NCBI GenBank assembly: GCA_007644065.1
Contig: VJWN01000003.1
Span: 1,240,001 to 1,304,000, forward strand
Origin: Margaritispora aquatica
Lineage: Eukaryota; Ascomycota; Leotiomycetes; Helotiales; Discinellaceae
Reading direction: 5' to 3'
DNA length: 64,000 bases
Positions 46,901 through 58,910 of this stretch are shown here, in pieces. The notes under the pieces were generated by a model that was not told where the DNA came from, made no database searches, and was given only the letters and a program-made list of their open reading frames with translations. Position numbers and translations under genes: made by a program. Numbering within the stretch: position 1 is the stretch's first letter; the number at the start of each line of letters is the position of its first letter.

Positions 46901-49727
46901 CACTTCTTATGGTCATTGGCCGCAAGGTTGGATGTCTCTCGATTTCAATCTTCTCTGTGAGACCTTTAGAATCTGATCCCAAGGTATCTTTTGACTTCGG
47001 CTTTTCACTTTGGGACGAAGAAGGTCTGTCATGAGCTTGAATGGAAGATCCAGAAGCGAGAAAGTGATTGGTCACTGCATTAGCTGTACCTTTCCTAGAG
47101 TCTGATGATTTAGCTGTGCCCGCGAAAAGTTTGGCAGCACTAGCATGCTCTGTTTGTATTTCAGCAGTAGCAATCTTGGGAGCCCCAATTCCAAACCCGA
47201 ATTTTCCAAGGCTGATCTGGCGTCCTACTTTAGGTACCTTAGGTGACATACGAGCATCAGTCGACCTAGTACTGACAACAGGTTCTTTCCGGTGCTCTAT
47301 TACATTGTCCATCGTTTTGCTAACCTTCCTTGTTCGGACCGACGCAGATGATGCAAGCAAAATATTCGATCCTTTCGAAGAATAACTGTCCTCCGTAAAT
47401 GATGTACCAAATATTTTGTGGTCTTCTGCAAGGAGCTTTCTTGCAGCTTCCTCACTACCGGTCTTAAATGACTTTTTGCCTTCATTACCGTATTTGGGGG
47501 CCACAAAGTTATCAATTATTTCAGATCTTGTCAAGTCAAAACGATCTAGTGCTTGGAAGAACAACTTGTCTTCTGGCGAGGATTGTCGGTCCAGTATGGC
47601 CCTTGAAGGGCCATTGATAGGCTCAAGAATACTTTTGTAGGGTGCTTTTCGCTGTATGAAGCTTGGCACTTGGTCTTGATTGTGCTTCTGGCCAGGAATC
47701 TCTCTTGGACCGACTACCATCTGGGGAAAAAGAGCATCATGCTGAAGGGGTGGAACAGATATTTCGGATCCGGTATTCTCCATAACACTTGCCATCTCCA
47801 GCTCATACATTTTGCACCGGATCTCGAATTCTGTAGCACGTTGAGAAGCTTTTCTCTCAAGATATTTCCTAACCGTCTTGGCGGATGGATTCGTGAGATA
47901 TATATCTTGCGAGGCTCCTGTCCAAAAAGAGACATCAATCCAATGTGGTATTGCGTATGACCATTCGCTCGGAGGATTTCCAGCTGCTAAAGATCCAGAA
48001 CGGTGGCTACGTTCTGGATGGGATAATTTCGTAGGTGACACTGAGCCATTGAGTGACGAAAAGCTCGAGCCAAAGGCTGGAGCAGCTTGTCTGGGCGTAC
48101 TTTCTTCACTACGAAAAGACTTGAAATTCAGAGCTTCTTGGAAAGCAGCATACTTTGGATTTCTGTATCGGAAAATTGGTACAGAGTGGAGCGGCATTTT
48201 AGGCAGACACACAAGATCTATGCCAATTCCGTTTCCAATAAGGGACTCGGTGGTCATTCTCAATGTTTCATAATCAACTTCGAAGATACCAGGGCATGGT
48301 GTTATGACCACAATCGAAATTCCTGTACGCATGAGATCTCGATCGATGTAATCGTGCGAAAATTGCGAAGAAGCCAGATTGATAGCTTCAAGAACATTTC
48401 CGTGCATTGCTAAAGAGGGTTCGGCTTCTATTCGTGTACCAATAACGCCTCTTCCAGTCACTCCTGCCGAAGATTGGTCTGGCACCATGGTATTGATACG
48501 ATGCAACGATATGTCTTTACGAAAAAACTTGAATTCGCGCTTAAGCTGATATAAAATTGTCGTCCACGAGCCACTAGCCATTTCGCTCACGACTACTCGA
48601 TAGAAGTCTTTGTATGGCTTTCTATTGCCATCAGTTTGGACGCCAGTATGATACGTGCTGTCATGCACTCCAGCAGCCAATTCAGAAGTGATACCAGTAT
48701 CGTACTCCACCCTGGTAAATAGCACAATACTCACGAGATGTTTCGCCTTCAGAGATGCCCACTTTTTGAATAGAGCAGGAAGAAACCCATTTACAACTTT
48801 GTTGAACATGATTTCGCCGGAACCTTCTGAGTCAAAATCCCACATCTCCCGAGACATCTGTATGAACAAGACATAACGAGCGGACTCGCTTCGAAATATC
48901 GGTTTGGTATCTGTTGAGAAAAAGGCTGATTGTACCTTCTGGCCGTTGACATAAACACAAGTCACTTGAGCTTTGATTGTTCCCATGAACAGAACTTTCT
49001 GGCCCTTGAAGACTGTCTTATTACTCAATTCTGCCACGGCTAGCCTCCACATGTCTGATCTAGCCAGGTATTCGTCTTTAAAAGACATCTCGACATGGGA
49101 TGCTGATGTTGCCGAAGGTTCGGTCTTGATGTATTATTAGTGAAGACCTCAATTGTTAGATGTAGGCTTACACACTGTTGTGAGGAGAACATTAGAGCGA
49201 TGTCTAAGACAGAAGACGTCCGCAATGTGCTTCGCCACGGACAGCTCAAGGCCTGGTTGCTTGGTCTTCATTTCTTTCGGCATGTCTTTCGCGATAAACA
49301 AATATCGCTTACCAGCATCATCCTCATTCTTCATTTCTCCACCATTGCTAGGTCCTGGGCTTCTCGGGTGTGAACTGCTTCTGTCTCGTTGCATCGAAGC
49401 CGTAAGAGTCTCAGAATCTCGCAGTGTCGATTGTGATGCCTCTGGCTTCAATGCGACAATAGCCATAACATCTCCTGGCTTGACATCTGGAAAAAGATCC
49501 AGATTGAGGACTACCTCCTCTTTCGAAAAGCCATCATCATGAACCCAGAGAACACACTTCCGCTCAATCGGCAACGAGGGAGGCAGAGGATCATGATGTA
49601 CAGTACCAGCATCAGACACTGAAGCTGGTCGGCTATCGTATGTATCAGTACTTCCATTGCTTACTTCTCGAAGATGCGAGGGGCGCTGGGCGCCTCGGCG
49701 GGGTATCGCAGATGCAATTGGCGACAT
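43929..49727 (-). CDS. IML1: Iml1 / DEPDC5, GATOR1 (SEACIT) GAP subunit (about 1915 aa)
   Basis: Two exons: 49176-49727 and 43929-49124, with a 51-nt intron; an alternative donor/acceptor pair would change a few residues at the junction. Iml1 with Npr2 and Npr3 forms the vacuole-associated GAP for the Rag-type GTPase Gtr1, shutting TORC1 off in amino-acid shortage. Visible parts: N-terminal domain ([37 protein letters not shown]), a conserved [14 protein letters not shown] block, the central SABA-like region ([39 protein letters not shown]), long serine-rich spacers, a DEP domain at about residues 1350-1445 ([21 protein letters not shown]... [11 protein letters not shown]), and a C-terminal domain ([21 protein letters not shown]). 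The length is typical of filamentous fungi. Confidence 0.93.
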
Positions 49728-50033
49728 CAAGTCGAAGGGCCTCTTGGCTAGGCCAATCTAGCTTGAAATCATGGTTGACATTAGATGTCTCTACAATGTG
49801 ATTCAAGTTTATGAAGTCGACGTCAACTTATTGCCATTCTACACCGACAAATTATGGGTCTGGAACGGAAATTCTATCATCCGATGCGCCCCGCCAAAAA
49901 GTTCAGTCTCTCGAAATCCTCATGTTCTCGACCCTGCCATGATGTGAAAGAAGTACAGTCCAAGGCAACTTCAACAAGTAACTAGAAAGGAAAGCCCAGG
50001 AATATTTTCCGAAGTTCACTTCCCAGAATCGCC
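49728..50033. promoter_or_regulatory. Compact divergent promoter of IML1 and URB1
   Basis: Only 306 bp separate two divergent start codons, so the two transcripts must share this region for initiation. No named site recognised. Confidence 0.5.
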
Positions 50034-53000
50034 ATGTCGAAACGGAGTGCAACAGAAGAGGGTCTTGACGGCAATGAAGCATACCTGAAGAGGCAGAAAT
50101 TATCAAATCCTGTCAATACCGCACCAACAGGTCCAGAAGAGCAAATTCGGTCTGGGAAGCAATTGCGCCAGCTTCTCACGTTCAGCCAAGATTCCGCTCG
50201 ATCAAGACATGGTATGCTACTCTTCAAACTTGGTCACTTACTTGCTAACATGTGCTCTCAGGCATCCAGTCATTCAAAGTGTTTCTAGACTCTTTTTCTA
50301 ATACCGAGATTAGTAAAACGTCCACAACCTCTATCTTAAGAGACTTTTTGGCACTCGAAAAACCCACCGACGATTCCGATAGTGAAGAGACCTTTCTTCC
50401 CGAATTGATGCAAATATGGAGTTTTGCTTCCCAAACAAATGACGACAAACTCCTGTCTGCAGTCCCTGCAGTCCTAGCTCTACTTTTACGGACGCTTTCA
50501 AACATACTGGAATTATCAGAATATGGATTGCGATTATGCCGGACGATATTGTTGAAGAGACAGCAAGAGCTATTGTCTCGTGGACTCACCTCGAACAAAG
50601 GTAAAGAGTTCGTGATATCTCCTGCATTGAGATTACTCAAGGAAGTTGCGATATTCGATGGTGGGGTCCTTGCAAAGCAGGTATTTCGAGGCCGTGATCA
50701 TACACTCAAGAGCCTGGCTCGCAATCTCAGCCTCAGACTAGCTGCTGGTGCTGTGGAAGAACCCAGAAAACCATCTGTGAGGACGAACGCACTTCGATTT
50801 CTGCTGGCATTGATCAAATATCTACCGGTTGATTCGAAAAAGGACCTTCTCAATCAACGTGATATTGTGGGATCTTTGACAAGAGACATCAAGGATGATC
50901 CCCCATATGTGATACGCGACATTCTCGAAACTTTGAAGACATATGTTCTGAAGGACGATGCTCTTCCCCGAGAAGCAAAGACAAGGATCGTGAATGGGAG
51001 TTCTTTAGCGCGAATAGCCACTCTATATCGATATGATCAACAGGAAGAGACAATTGGTCCAGGGCAAAGGGCAGTGGACGAGGTTGCCCATGAGTTCCTG
51101 GTCTTAGCCTGTACCTCTTCGAACGCTGGAGTTCTCCTTCGCCAGTCTGGACTTTATCCTCGAGGCGTAGACCCAGATGATAGTTTCGATGCAGATGTCG
51201 ATGGTACATTCATTGATCTGGGACTCGATAGCATTGAGTGGATCGATAAGTTTACGGACAAAATTCCTGTACGAAATACCATCCTTTCGGATTTCATCCA
51301 AACATTGCGCCCCTGGTCCAGTATAAAGCAAGGAAAACTTCTCCTATCTATTTTAGAAGCTGCACCAGAACTATTCGCAGATTACTTCTATGGGAAAAAG
51401 GATTTCTCATTTGACCCAAAACTTACCGCTACATGGATGGGGTATTCGGCCTTTGTATTCTCAGCATTACAACTCCCCATTCCCAAATATTTTGGATTTC
51501 ATGGCAGATATCCTCGATTACCACCTCCTACTGCGATAGTGTTAGAGAACTTACTTCCCCTTCCACTCAGCCAAAAGGTTTTAACCAGGTGTCTGACATT
51601 GCCAGATCACAATTTGATTACCTTTTTTGCACTGAGGATTCTCTGCGTTGCGTTCGAGAAGTTGCGCATAGTTCTTCAAATGTACACTGAGGCAGCAGGA
51701 AATTCATCTCCCATCTGGACACAGGCAGCATCAGAGTTGGTCGAAGACTTCTGTCAAAGGTGTCCTTCTATTAGAGATGTCATTCTTGCCTTTCGAAGAA
51801 TGGGTAGCACCGATTTGATGCAGCGAGAGACTGTGACCAAACTTCTCGTGCTGTACTACGAGGTTGTTCCTCAGATTTCACTCGATGCCAAATTCGGGGT
51901 ATCAGCAGCACTTGCAGCGACTCTTCAAGCATTGGAAGATACAGAAATCAGTCCGCAGCAACGTGCGTTGCGCGCAATAGAGCTTGAGAATTTATTTGAG
52001 TTTGCCCACTATTCACCAGGTATGCGGTGGTTTACCAAGATTGAGGGGCTATCGATCTCACCATTCATGGCAATGTTGCAGCTCTATGCGAAAAGCCCTT
52101 CTGGGCTCCCGCTTGTCAAGCTCAGAGCAGTACTTGACTCTGTGCTGAAAGAGAACCAGATTATGCAGACAAAAACTGAAATTTCAGCTCTAGATTCTCT
52201 CATTCTTCGGATTCAGGAAATTGACAGCAGTACTGCATCGTCTTCTGTATGCTTGTTTCTCGATGACTGCATTTCAAGATGTGCCACCAAACCTAGCAAA
52301 TACATTCTCGCACTAGAAGAAGTTCGATTACAGGCCGGTTTGCAAGAAGAGCCCACGCCACATTTGAGTCTCCTATCACTAGCGATCGTTGAGCAGTGGC
52401 CATTCCTTCTCAAAACCGCCGATGGTTCAACGATAGAGATTGTCGCCAAATTTCTTGCACATTACTTGGCTGCTTCGATTAAAATACAAGAGGACAAAGC
52501 AAGTCTTCAAGTGATAATCAAGAAGCTTGTCGAAGCGTCATCAACAACCTCAAAGGCACAAAAAATGATTGAACGATCTACACAAATTGCAGAGGAGATT
52601 TTTTTGCCGAAAGCAAGTTTAGAAGACTCAAAGTCTATACAATCAAGAAAGCTCAATCCACCACAAGAAGAAAAGATGAAGATTCTGGCGGCTATGTCTA
52701 CGAAATCCGATTTCCAAAACGAAGACCACAAAGCATTGACCAGATGGACCACAAAGGAAGTTGAGGATGTCATCGACGAGGGTCATTTGGCAGCACTGAT
52801 AATGCTTCTTTCGTCAGACCACTTGAGTATCCGCAAAGAAGCTGTGACCAATCTGTCAAAATTTGCCCTGAAGCTCAAGGCTTCCACATTTGAAGAAAAG
52901 GAACAGATCTGGCTACTTCTCTTGGAGGTTGTTGAAACAGCGAAGCTCATCATCGAAAAAGACCCGTCGCCATCGATCATTTCAGCGTTTGCTTCCAGTG

Positions 53001-53491
53001 CTATTAGCGTTCTACAGGATCCTTTGCATTGCCTATATGGAAAGGTTAACAAATTCTTATCTGAAGGACCAACATGGAAGCTAGACAGAATTCCTCTCAT
53101 GCACAAGATTATGAACGAGCAGCCTAGTCTGGATGACTCTCATTATTCCGAGATGCATTGGCTTCTATCCCGACTCATATCTGGTCTTAGGACGCCTCTG
53201 GATATGGCTTTATACCGAAATCGACGAGTGTTTGAGAACCTTCTCTCAACTTATCACGGCACAAATCTTGCACCAGGAATTCGTGAGAAAATACTCCAAA
53301 TTCTTTTCAAGGCTAGTTCTATTGAAGGGGGAAGCACCACTCTTATCACTCGATTTAGCGCAATGACTTGGCTAGAGGCGCAAGTGGCTTTGGGAGGGGG
53401 CATGTCCTTAGAAGTGTTAATGGAGAGGATAAAGGAGTCTTGTGACAAAAAGAGGGTTGAGACTTGGAGTAAAGGAAAGGCAATTTGTTGA
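50034..53491 (+). CDS. URB1: Urb1/Npa1 nucleolar pre-ribosome-associated protein (1135 aa)
   Basis: Exons 50034-50211 and 50262-53491; the 50-nt intron has a GTATGC donor, a TTGCTAAC branch site and a CTCAG acceptor, and joins through a split Gly. Urb1 acts early in 60S subunit assembly in the nucleolus. The N terminus holds a basic stretch (LKRQK) that could be nuclear-targeting. The rest is helical, HEAT/ARM-like. Family landmarks: FKVFLDSF, RTNALRFLLALIKYL, the DPPYVIRDILETLKTYVLKD block, FNRTNIL-type region around DKIPVRNTILSDFIQTLRPW, and C-terminal PLHCLYGKVNKFLSEGPTWKLDRIPLMHKI with HWLLSRLISGLRTPLDMALYRNRRVFENLLS. Shorter than yeast Urb1 (about 1760 aa), as is usual in filamentous ascomycetes. 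Confidence 0.92.
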
Positions 53492-54457
53492 AACAGGACT
53501 GGTAGAATGCATAGGTAGCTGCAGATATACCCTATATAAGACTCATGATTTCAGATGATGATGAAGCAAGTCGGCGTTTGAGCATTGAATTGATGGATCC
53601 CCCCAAGTTCATATATCGAAAGACTTTAAATACACCCAGAAAGGTTGAGAAATTTCAGGACGTTTAGTTTACATCATCCTCCATCCTTGACGATGGGCCG
53701 AAGTGGATTTGAAGCAACTGCTTGTTTGGAACCAATGATCATTTGGCGATCCGTGGAAGAAACCCGAAGTTACCTTGCAGTGCCTTATTTTGCAGAAAGC
53801 ATTGTGCCTGGGAGCCAAAATCGGTAATAAAAAGCACGACAAAGCCTAAAGCTCTCACTAATTAAATAGCTGTGACTAAATATTGTGCAGAGACAATATA
53901 TGATTCATTTGGTACTTCCATTCTTGTCAAAAGAATTGAGGAATTGATAATTTAGCGAGAGCCTTCGGATTCTGATCCTCAAGTCGTAAACTTGCCTGTC
54001 TCCATCTCGCGACAAAAAGAATCAACTCGAACAACAACACCAGAATTCCAATCTTCAAACAACAACTCCAACCTTATCAGCCCGCATAATCATTAACACT
54101 ACATGATACACTGTTCCCAATAATCATTCCTGTAACGACTCTTCGTCCATTGAAGCTCCGCAGATCACCTTCAGCTTGCCCTGACCTTGTAGTCACGACC
54201 ATTCACCCTCTGCGCCCTGCGCTGAGCCAGTCACCAAACGGATTTCTGCTGAGGTATTGCCTTAGCTGAATCAATAGATTCGATTTAAACTCGGCGGCAT
54301 CGTGTTCTGCCTTCCCGCTTGGTCTTGATCCTCAGTGTCTCGCAACACATCTTCACCCCTCTTCAGCATTCTACACTACCATATCATCAACAAAGATCGT
54401 CCAAGGTGTTAGAGCTACAGCGCATGTGCCCTATTTTACAGTAAACCTGCCATAGCA
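53492..54457. other. Intergenic region and long leader upstream of the 4E-T-like gene
   Basis: About 970 bp. The last 400 bp are C/A-rich and pyrimidine-rich, consistent with a long 5' leader. No gene supported. Confidence 0.5.
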
Positions 54458-56994
54458 ATGGCGATCAGATACACATATACGTTGGACGAGTTGAAGTATC
54501 TGCGGGATTCGCCCTTGGTGGGAAAACCTCTAAATCTCCCACCTGCAGAAGAATGGATGGGGTAAGCTGTGTTCCTTCACATATCCTCGAAACATATACT
54601 AACAAGTGGCAGACCTCCAGCAGATGGAGCTCGTAATCCTGCTAAGCCCACAGATCGGACAAGAAGTGAAGGAAATATCCTGACAGACCAGTCAAGCCGA
54701 CGTCCTGTGGCAGAAAGACACATTTCAAGGAACAGTGCTAGTAAGCTAAACGCTCCTCTATCTAGACTCTACTAACAAGATCCTTTGCAGATCCAGAATC
54801 CGTTGTGCTCGCGCCACCGAAAACATCCTTTATGTCAGCTACCTCTATTCGAAATCCCACCAAACCTTTTGATTCTCCAGACCGTCCACCTCTAAGAGAA
54901 TCTGATTCCCGAGATCGATTCAGCTTTAGGAACAAGCAGAGCGAGGGTGAAGGCGAACGACTGCGCGAAAATCGCAATAATACCTTGCGGCCAAAACGAG
55001 CAGATGGCGACGATAGTGATGGATGGAGTACGGTGAAGCCCAGGAAGAGCTTTGGGAATGAAGGTGCGGAGAGATTTAATGGACGCATGGGAGTCGGACA
55101 TAGAGAAGAGCGAAGATTCAAGGATCGAGATGATCGTGATGGGAAGGAAAAGCCACGAGGATTTGATACATTTGTCCGTGACAGGGTCGAGAAAGATGTT
55201 GATCAAGATCAAGACCGAGACCATCGCAGAAATGGCACCGGTCGTGGACGAAATGAGCCATCGTGGTTCAAGGACAACAACGATCAACCTCCAACACCAA
55301 GAGATCGCAACAGCAATGGAGATAGGTTAGCAGAGCGAAGCAGAGGCTGGAGGGAGAAGGATCGTGACGAGCGTCCGGAGAGAAACGACCGAGGGGGAGA
55401 TCGACCCGACCGTGGTGGTGGAGGGGGAGGGGGAGATCGTGGAGACAGGCGTTGGGATAGAGACAGGGATCAACGCCAAGAACGAGAGCCTGAGTGGATG
55501 GACTCTCCAGCTGAAGAAAAGACTAAAACTCATACTCAAGAGGAATTCGAAAAATGGAAAGAACAAATGCAAGGCAAGGATAAACCAGCTAAGACGCCTC
55601 TAGAAGAATCGGCTCCTCAGCCTGACGCGGGGTTATCATTCTTTGAATTGGAACCAAAGAAGAAAGTCGAAACACCTCTTGCAATCGAGTCGGGACCGGA
55701 TAAGTTCTTCAAATTGTGGTCAGAAAAGGGAGAAAATCCACCAGATGCGGCAGTGGAGCCAAAGCAAGAAGGCATTCCAAAATCCAAGACAGTGGGAAAG
55801 GCATCTCGATTTACCTCGTTTTTCGGACAACAGGAAGAACCTCAACGTCGTCAAACAGAACCACCTACCGCCCCTCCGACGCAGCAGATGGCAGCATCAG
55901 AAGGCTTGGGCGCCTTGTTTGGAGGACCTCAATCTTCACAGGGTCAAGCCGATCATGTGGCTTTTCAACAATTATTGGCAAAGCTTAAGAACCATCCTCC
56001 TGCTGTGCCCAATACATCTACACCACCTGCCAACGATTCACAGCAACGCAAGCCTCCTCCCAACGATCCTATGATCAATAACTACCCAACTCCTGAGCCA
56101 TTCCTCCAATATCGCCAGGAAGAGCCTAGACCAGTTACACGCAATGCCCAGCAAGTCAACCAAGAGTTTGTGGCGCAACGACAGATGACTGGCAGCCAGC
56201 CAGCAATTAGACAAGAGCAAATACTTCAAGATCTAGTTGTCCAACGTGCCAATGCACTGAGCCAAGGTTCCTCGAGGCCTGATCAGCCACAGACTCGAAA
56301 CAGCAATTCTGACTTCCTCATGGGTCTTATGCAGAGTGCTAAGGCGGCACCAGAGCCGCAGCGTAGCGAGCAAGTCCTTTTGGGTCTTCAGCAAAACAAT
56401 GGGCTAGATCGACATATGCAACAGCAACGAATGTTGGAGCAGGAGCACCGTAGGGAGGCATTGCTGCGGGAGCGCGAGCGCAGTGTGTCTCAGCGTCAAA
56501 TTCAGACTCAGCCACCTCCAGGTTTCTACGAGGATCCAAACCTATTTCAAAGAAATCTACATCAGCAGCAACATGAGAGACAACCAGCTCAGCCTCAACA
56601 GCCGACTGCCATCTTAAGACGTCCTGTGATGGACAGACCAGCACAAAATCCACCAGGACTCGAAATGGGTTGGGATCGTCAGTCAGTGCAATTCCAAGCA
56701 CTTCATGCTCAACAACCACAACATCGTATTCCACAAGGTCCTCCACCAGGATTAGCAGGCGGTCGTGGTATGCCCATGCCTCACTATCCCCCAGGATTTC
56801 CAATGAACGAATATCCTCCACCAAACATGATGGCTGGCCCTGCCGGACCATCAGGACCTCCTCGAAACATGCCTCCACCTGGATTCTTCAATGGACCACC
56901 ACCGGGATTCTTGCCTCAGTTTCAAGACATGCCATTTGGACCACCTTTTGATGGTAGAGGTCCTCCAACTCAGGGAGCCTATCGCCGACAGTAG
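54458..56994 (+). CDS. eIF4E-transporter-like (4E-T) low-complexity mRNP protein (811 aa)
   Basis: Exons 54458-54561, 54613-54740 and 54791-56994 join in frame (812 codons). The N terminus MAIRYTYTLDELKYLRDSPLV contains a Y-x4-L eIF4E-binding-like element (Tyr7 to Leu12), though the following residue is Lys rather than hydrophobic; LRDSPLV...PPAEEWMG then resembles the start of fungal 4E-T-type proteins. The next 250 residues are Arg/Asp/Gly-rich (RGG/RD-like). A conserved SRFTSFFGQ motif at about residue 345 parallels the SRFxxWF of animal 4E-T. The C-terminal half is Gln/Pro-rich and ends in PPPGF repeats. Such proteins bind eIF4E, repress translation and sit in P-bodies. Low complexity limits certainty; a GYF-partner or other mRNP scaffold is an alternative. 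Confidence 0.6.
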
Positions 56995-57330
56995 ATGAAA
57001 TCTGTTTGCAGGGATGTTTTGTAACGATATGGTATTAGGATCTTGGATTCGCGAGTTTTACAAGTAGCAAATCAACCTAGATATCCCCTGCCATTTTGAT
57101 CTCTCGCTTGTGAATTTTCTTCCTGTCTAACATCCTTGCTGTTTATCTGCCTTTCCTTATTTGCCATTTCATGAGTATAATGCATATAAACAATAACCAA
57201 AGTACTGGAGAAGATACGGTAAGCGACTGAACTCTCATTTTGATTCAAACGCTCGCTTGTCTTTTCACCCCCTTTCTTTGCCCGACCAATTATTCAACGT
57301 GTGGCTAAATCACTTCATTCCATCACTCCG
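56995..57330. other. Convergent spacer between 4E-T-like and GNAT genes
   Basis: 336 bp of 3' flanks for two converging genes. Nothing else seen. Confidence 0.5.
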
Positions 57331-57649
57331 TCACTTCTTCGAATCCAGTGCGTCCTTCACCATAGAAACTGCAACAGTGTCATCAGCACCTATTCTCAAT
57401 CACCTCGCTATCTACACCCTCCAAAACCACCCCCCTTCAAACACAAACACAAACACAAAAAAGCAGAAGAAATACCAAAATAGACATACCATGAACATGC
57501 ACCCTCTCCTCCTCGCTCCCAGCCCATCCATACGCACCCAGATCAAGTTCTATCCTGTCGAGCTCCCGGAAGCCTAGTTTGCGGTACAGAGGGAGGCCCA
57601 TAGGCGATGCGCTAAGGAAGATGGGTTTTGGTGTTGGTGTAGGTGTAGG

Positions 57650-57684
<35 letters not shown>

Positions 57685-58910
57685 GGGAGTGGGAAGAAGA
57701 GTCGGTGTTGGCTTTCGCGAGACCAGGCGAGATCAGCAATGAGGCGACGCCTCGGCGCTGGTGGTGGGGTGAGGTGAGGAGGAAGAGGAGGGCTTTGAGT
57801 GGGAGGGAGTAGTTAGAGTTAGCTGGTTCTTGGGAAGGCAGAGTTGACGACAGAGAATGAACTGAAAATGAAATGAGACACGAGCACAAGAAGCAAGATA
57901 GGCAAGTACAGGAAGCGGTAACGTACAGTAGAAGTCCCCAGTAGGCTTGTGTTTCGCTTCCATCTGTCTCAGGCGCGAGTAGAACGCTTGGTGCAGCTCT
58001 TTGTTTCCGTTCTCAGGGTAAGGGATCTTGGCGCGTGCGGAGCCGAGGAGAGACATTGCCTATGTGGTTTGGAAGGTAGAGTTAGTGAATGTAGTGTAGT
58101 GTGTGTGTGTTTGATGTACACCTTGTGGTTAATTAGCAGGTGGGTCGATGGGTGGTTTGAGTCTATATAAGTAATGGCTGGCTAGCTGGCTTCTTGCTAT
58201 CGGTTGCTAGAGTGCAATTGGAGGTCTGTCTCTGGATAGATAAATCTATCTTGCAACTGAGATATTTCGCACTTACGAGATCCAATACCATAAGGTATCA
58301 ACCAGCCAGCCAGCCAATACCAATACCAAGATCATCAAATCCCCTCCACCCCATCCCATCTTCACTTTTCACACAGTACCTCACAACACATCTCACAATT
58401 TTTTTTAAAACAAAGGGAACATCACCCACTCACCTCCGGCACCCACCCCCAAACAGCATACCCAGCAATCTCCTCTCCTCCCTCTTCCTCCTCTCTGCCC
58501 TCACTTCCTCTCTGCACTCCCTCCCCTTCCTCTCCTCCCGCACCACCCACAAACACCGCCTTCAACGCACACAAGCTCTCAGGAGACCCCGCACACACCT
58601 CGAAATCACTCCTCAGGCACGCCGTGTTCCACGCTCTATAGTTCGCCTCGGACACGGCCGCGTACTCGACTGCCAGGCGCGGGAGCAGCGGGAGCGTGGC
58701 GTGCATTCTGGTGGTGGGCGGGTTAGTGGATTGTGCTTTGGGGGAGGGAGGGGATGTGAAGGGGTGTGAGCGGTTGGTGAGTGGTCGGTGTGGAGGAGGA
58801 AGAGGTGGAGCGGGGAGGGGGAGAGGGGAGACAGAGGAACGTAGGGAATCTTACATCTCAGCAATCTCCTCCGCATCCCCCGGCACCGCAGGACGAAGTA
58901 CATAACTCAT
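57331..58910 (-). CDS. GNAT-family N-acetyltransferase, five exons (about 290 aa)
   Basis: Exons 58855-58910, 58434-58707, 57927-58059, 57490-57861 and 57331-57368 keep frame (291 codons). The start MSYVLRPAVPGDAEEIAEI is the usual first strand and helix of GNAT proteins. The acetyl-CoA-binding motif A is HHQRRGVASLLI (Q-x-x-G-x-A/G type), and motif B covers LSASPMGLPLYRKLGFREL. The substrate is unknown; fungal members of this type act on small amines or are uncharacterised. Motif A and B are separated by an unusual Thr-Ala/Thr-Pro dipeptide run coded by a microsatellite (57626-57683). An alternative acceptor at 57793 for the third intron would delete 23 residues before motif A without changing frame. 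Cytoplasmic by lack of signal. Confidence 0.8.
57626..57683. repeat. Coding microsatellite (GTTGCT)n with GGTGTT/GGTGTA flank
   Basis: Six-base repeat on the plus strand, encoding alternating Ala-Thr then Pro-Thr on the minus strand within the GNAT gene. Units are in multiples of six, so length changes keep the frame. Confidence 0.9.

Noticed and set aside
56339..56878. 179-codon minus-strand frame opposite the 4E-T-like gene
   Set aside because: Mirror of the Gln/Pro-rich coding sequence; no independent features.
57949..58769. Plus-strand frames of 73-191 codons across the GNAT gene
   Set aside because: Antisense to the five-exon GNAT gene, whose exons join in phase and carry motif A and B.
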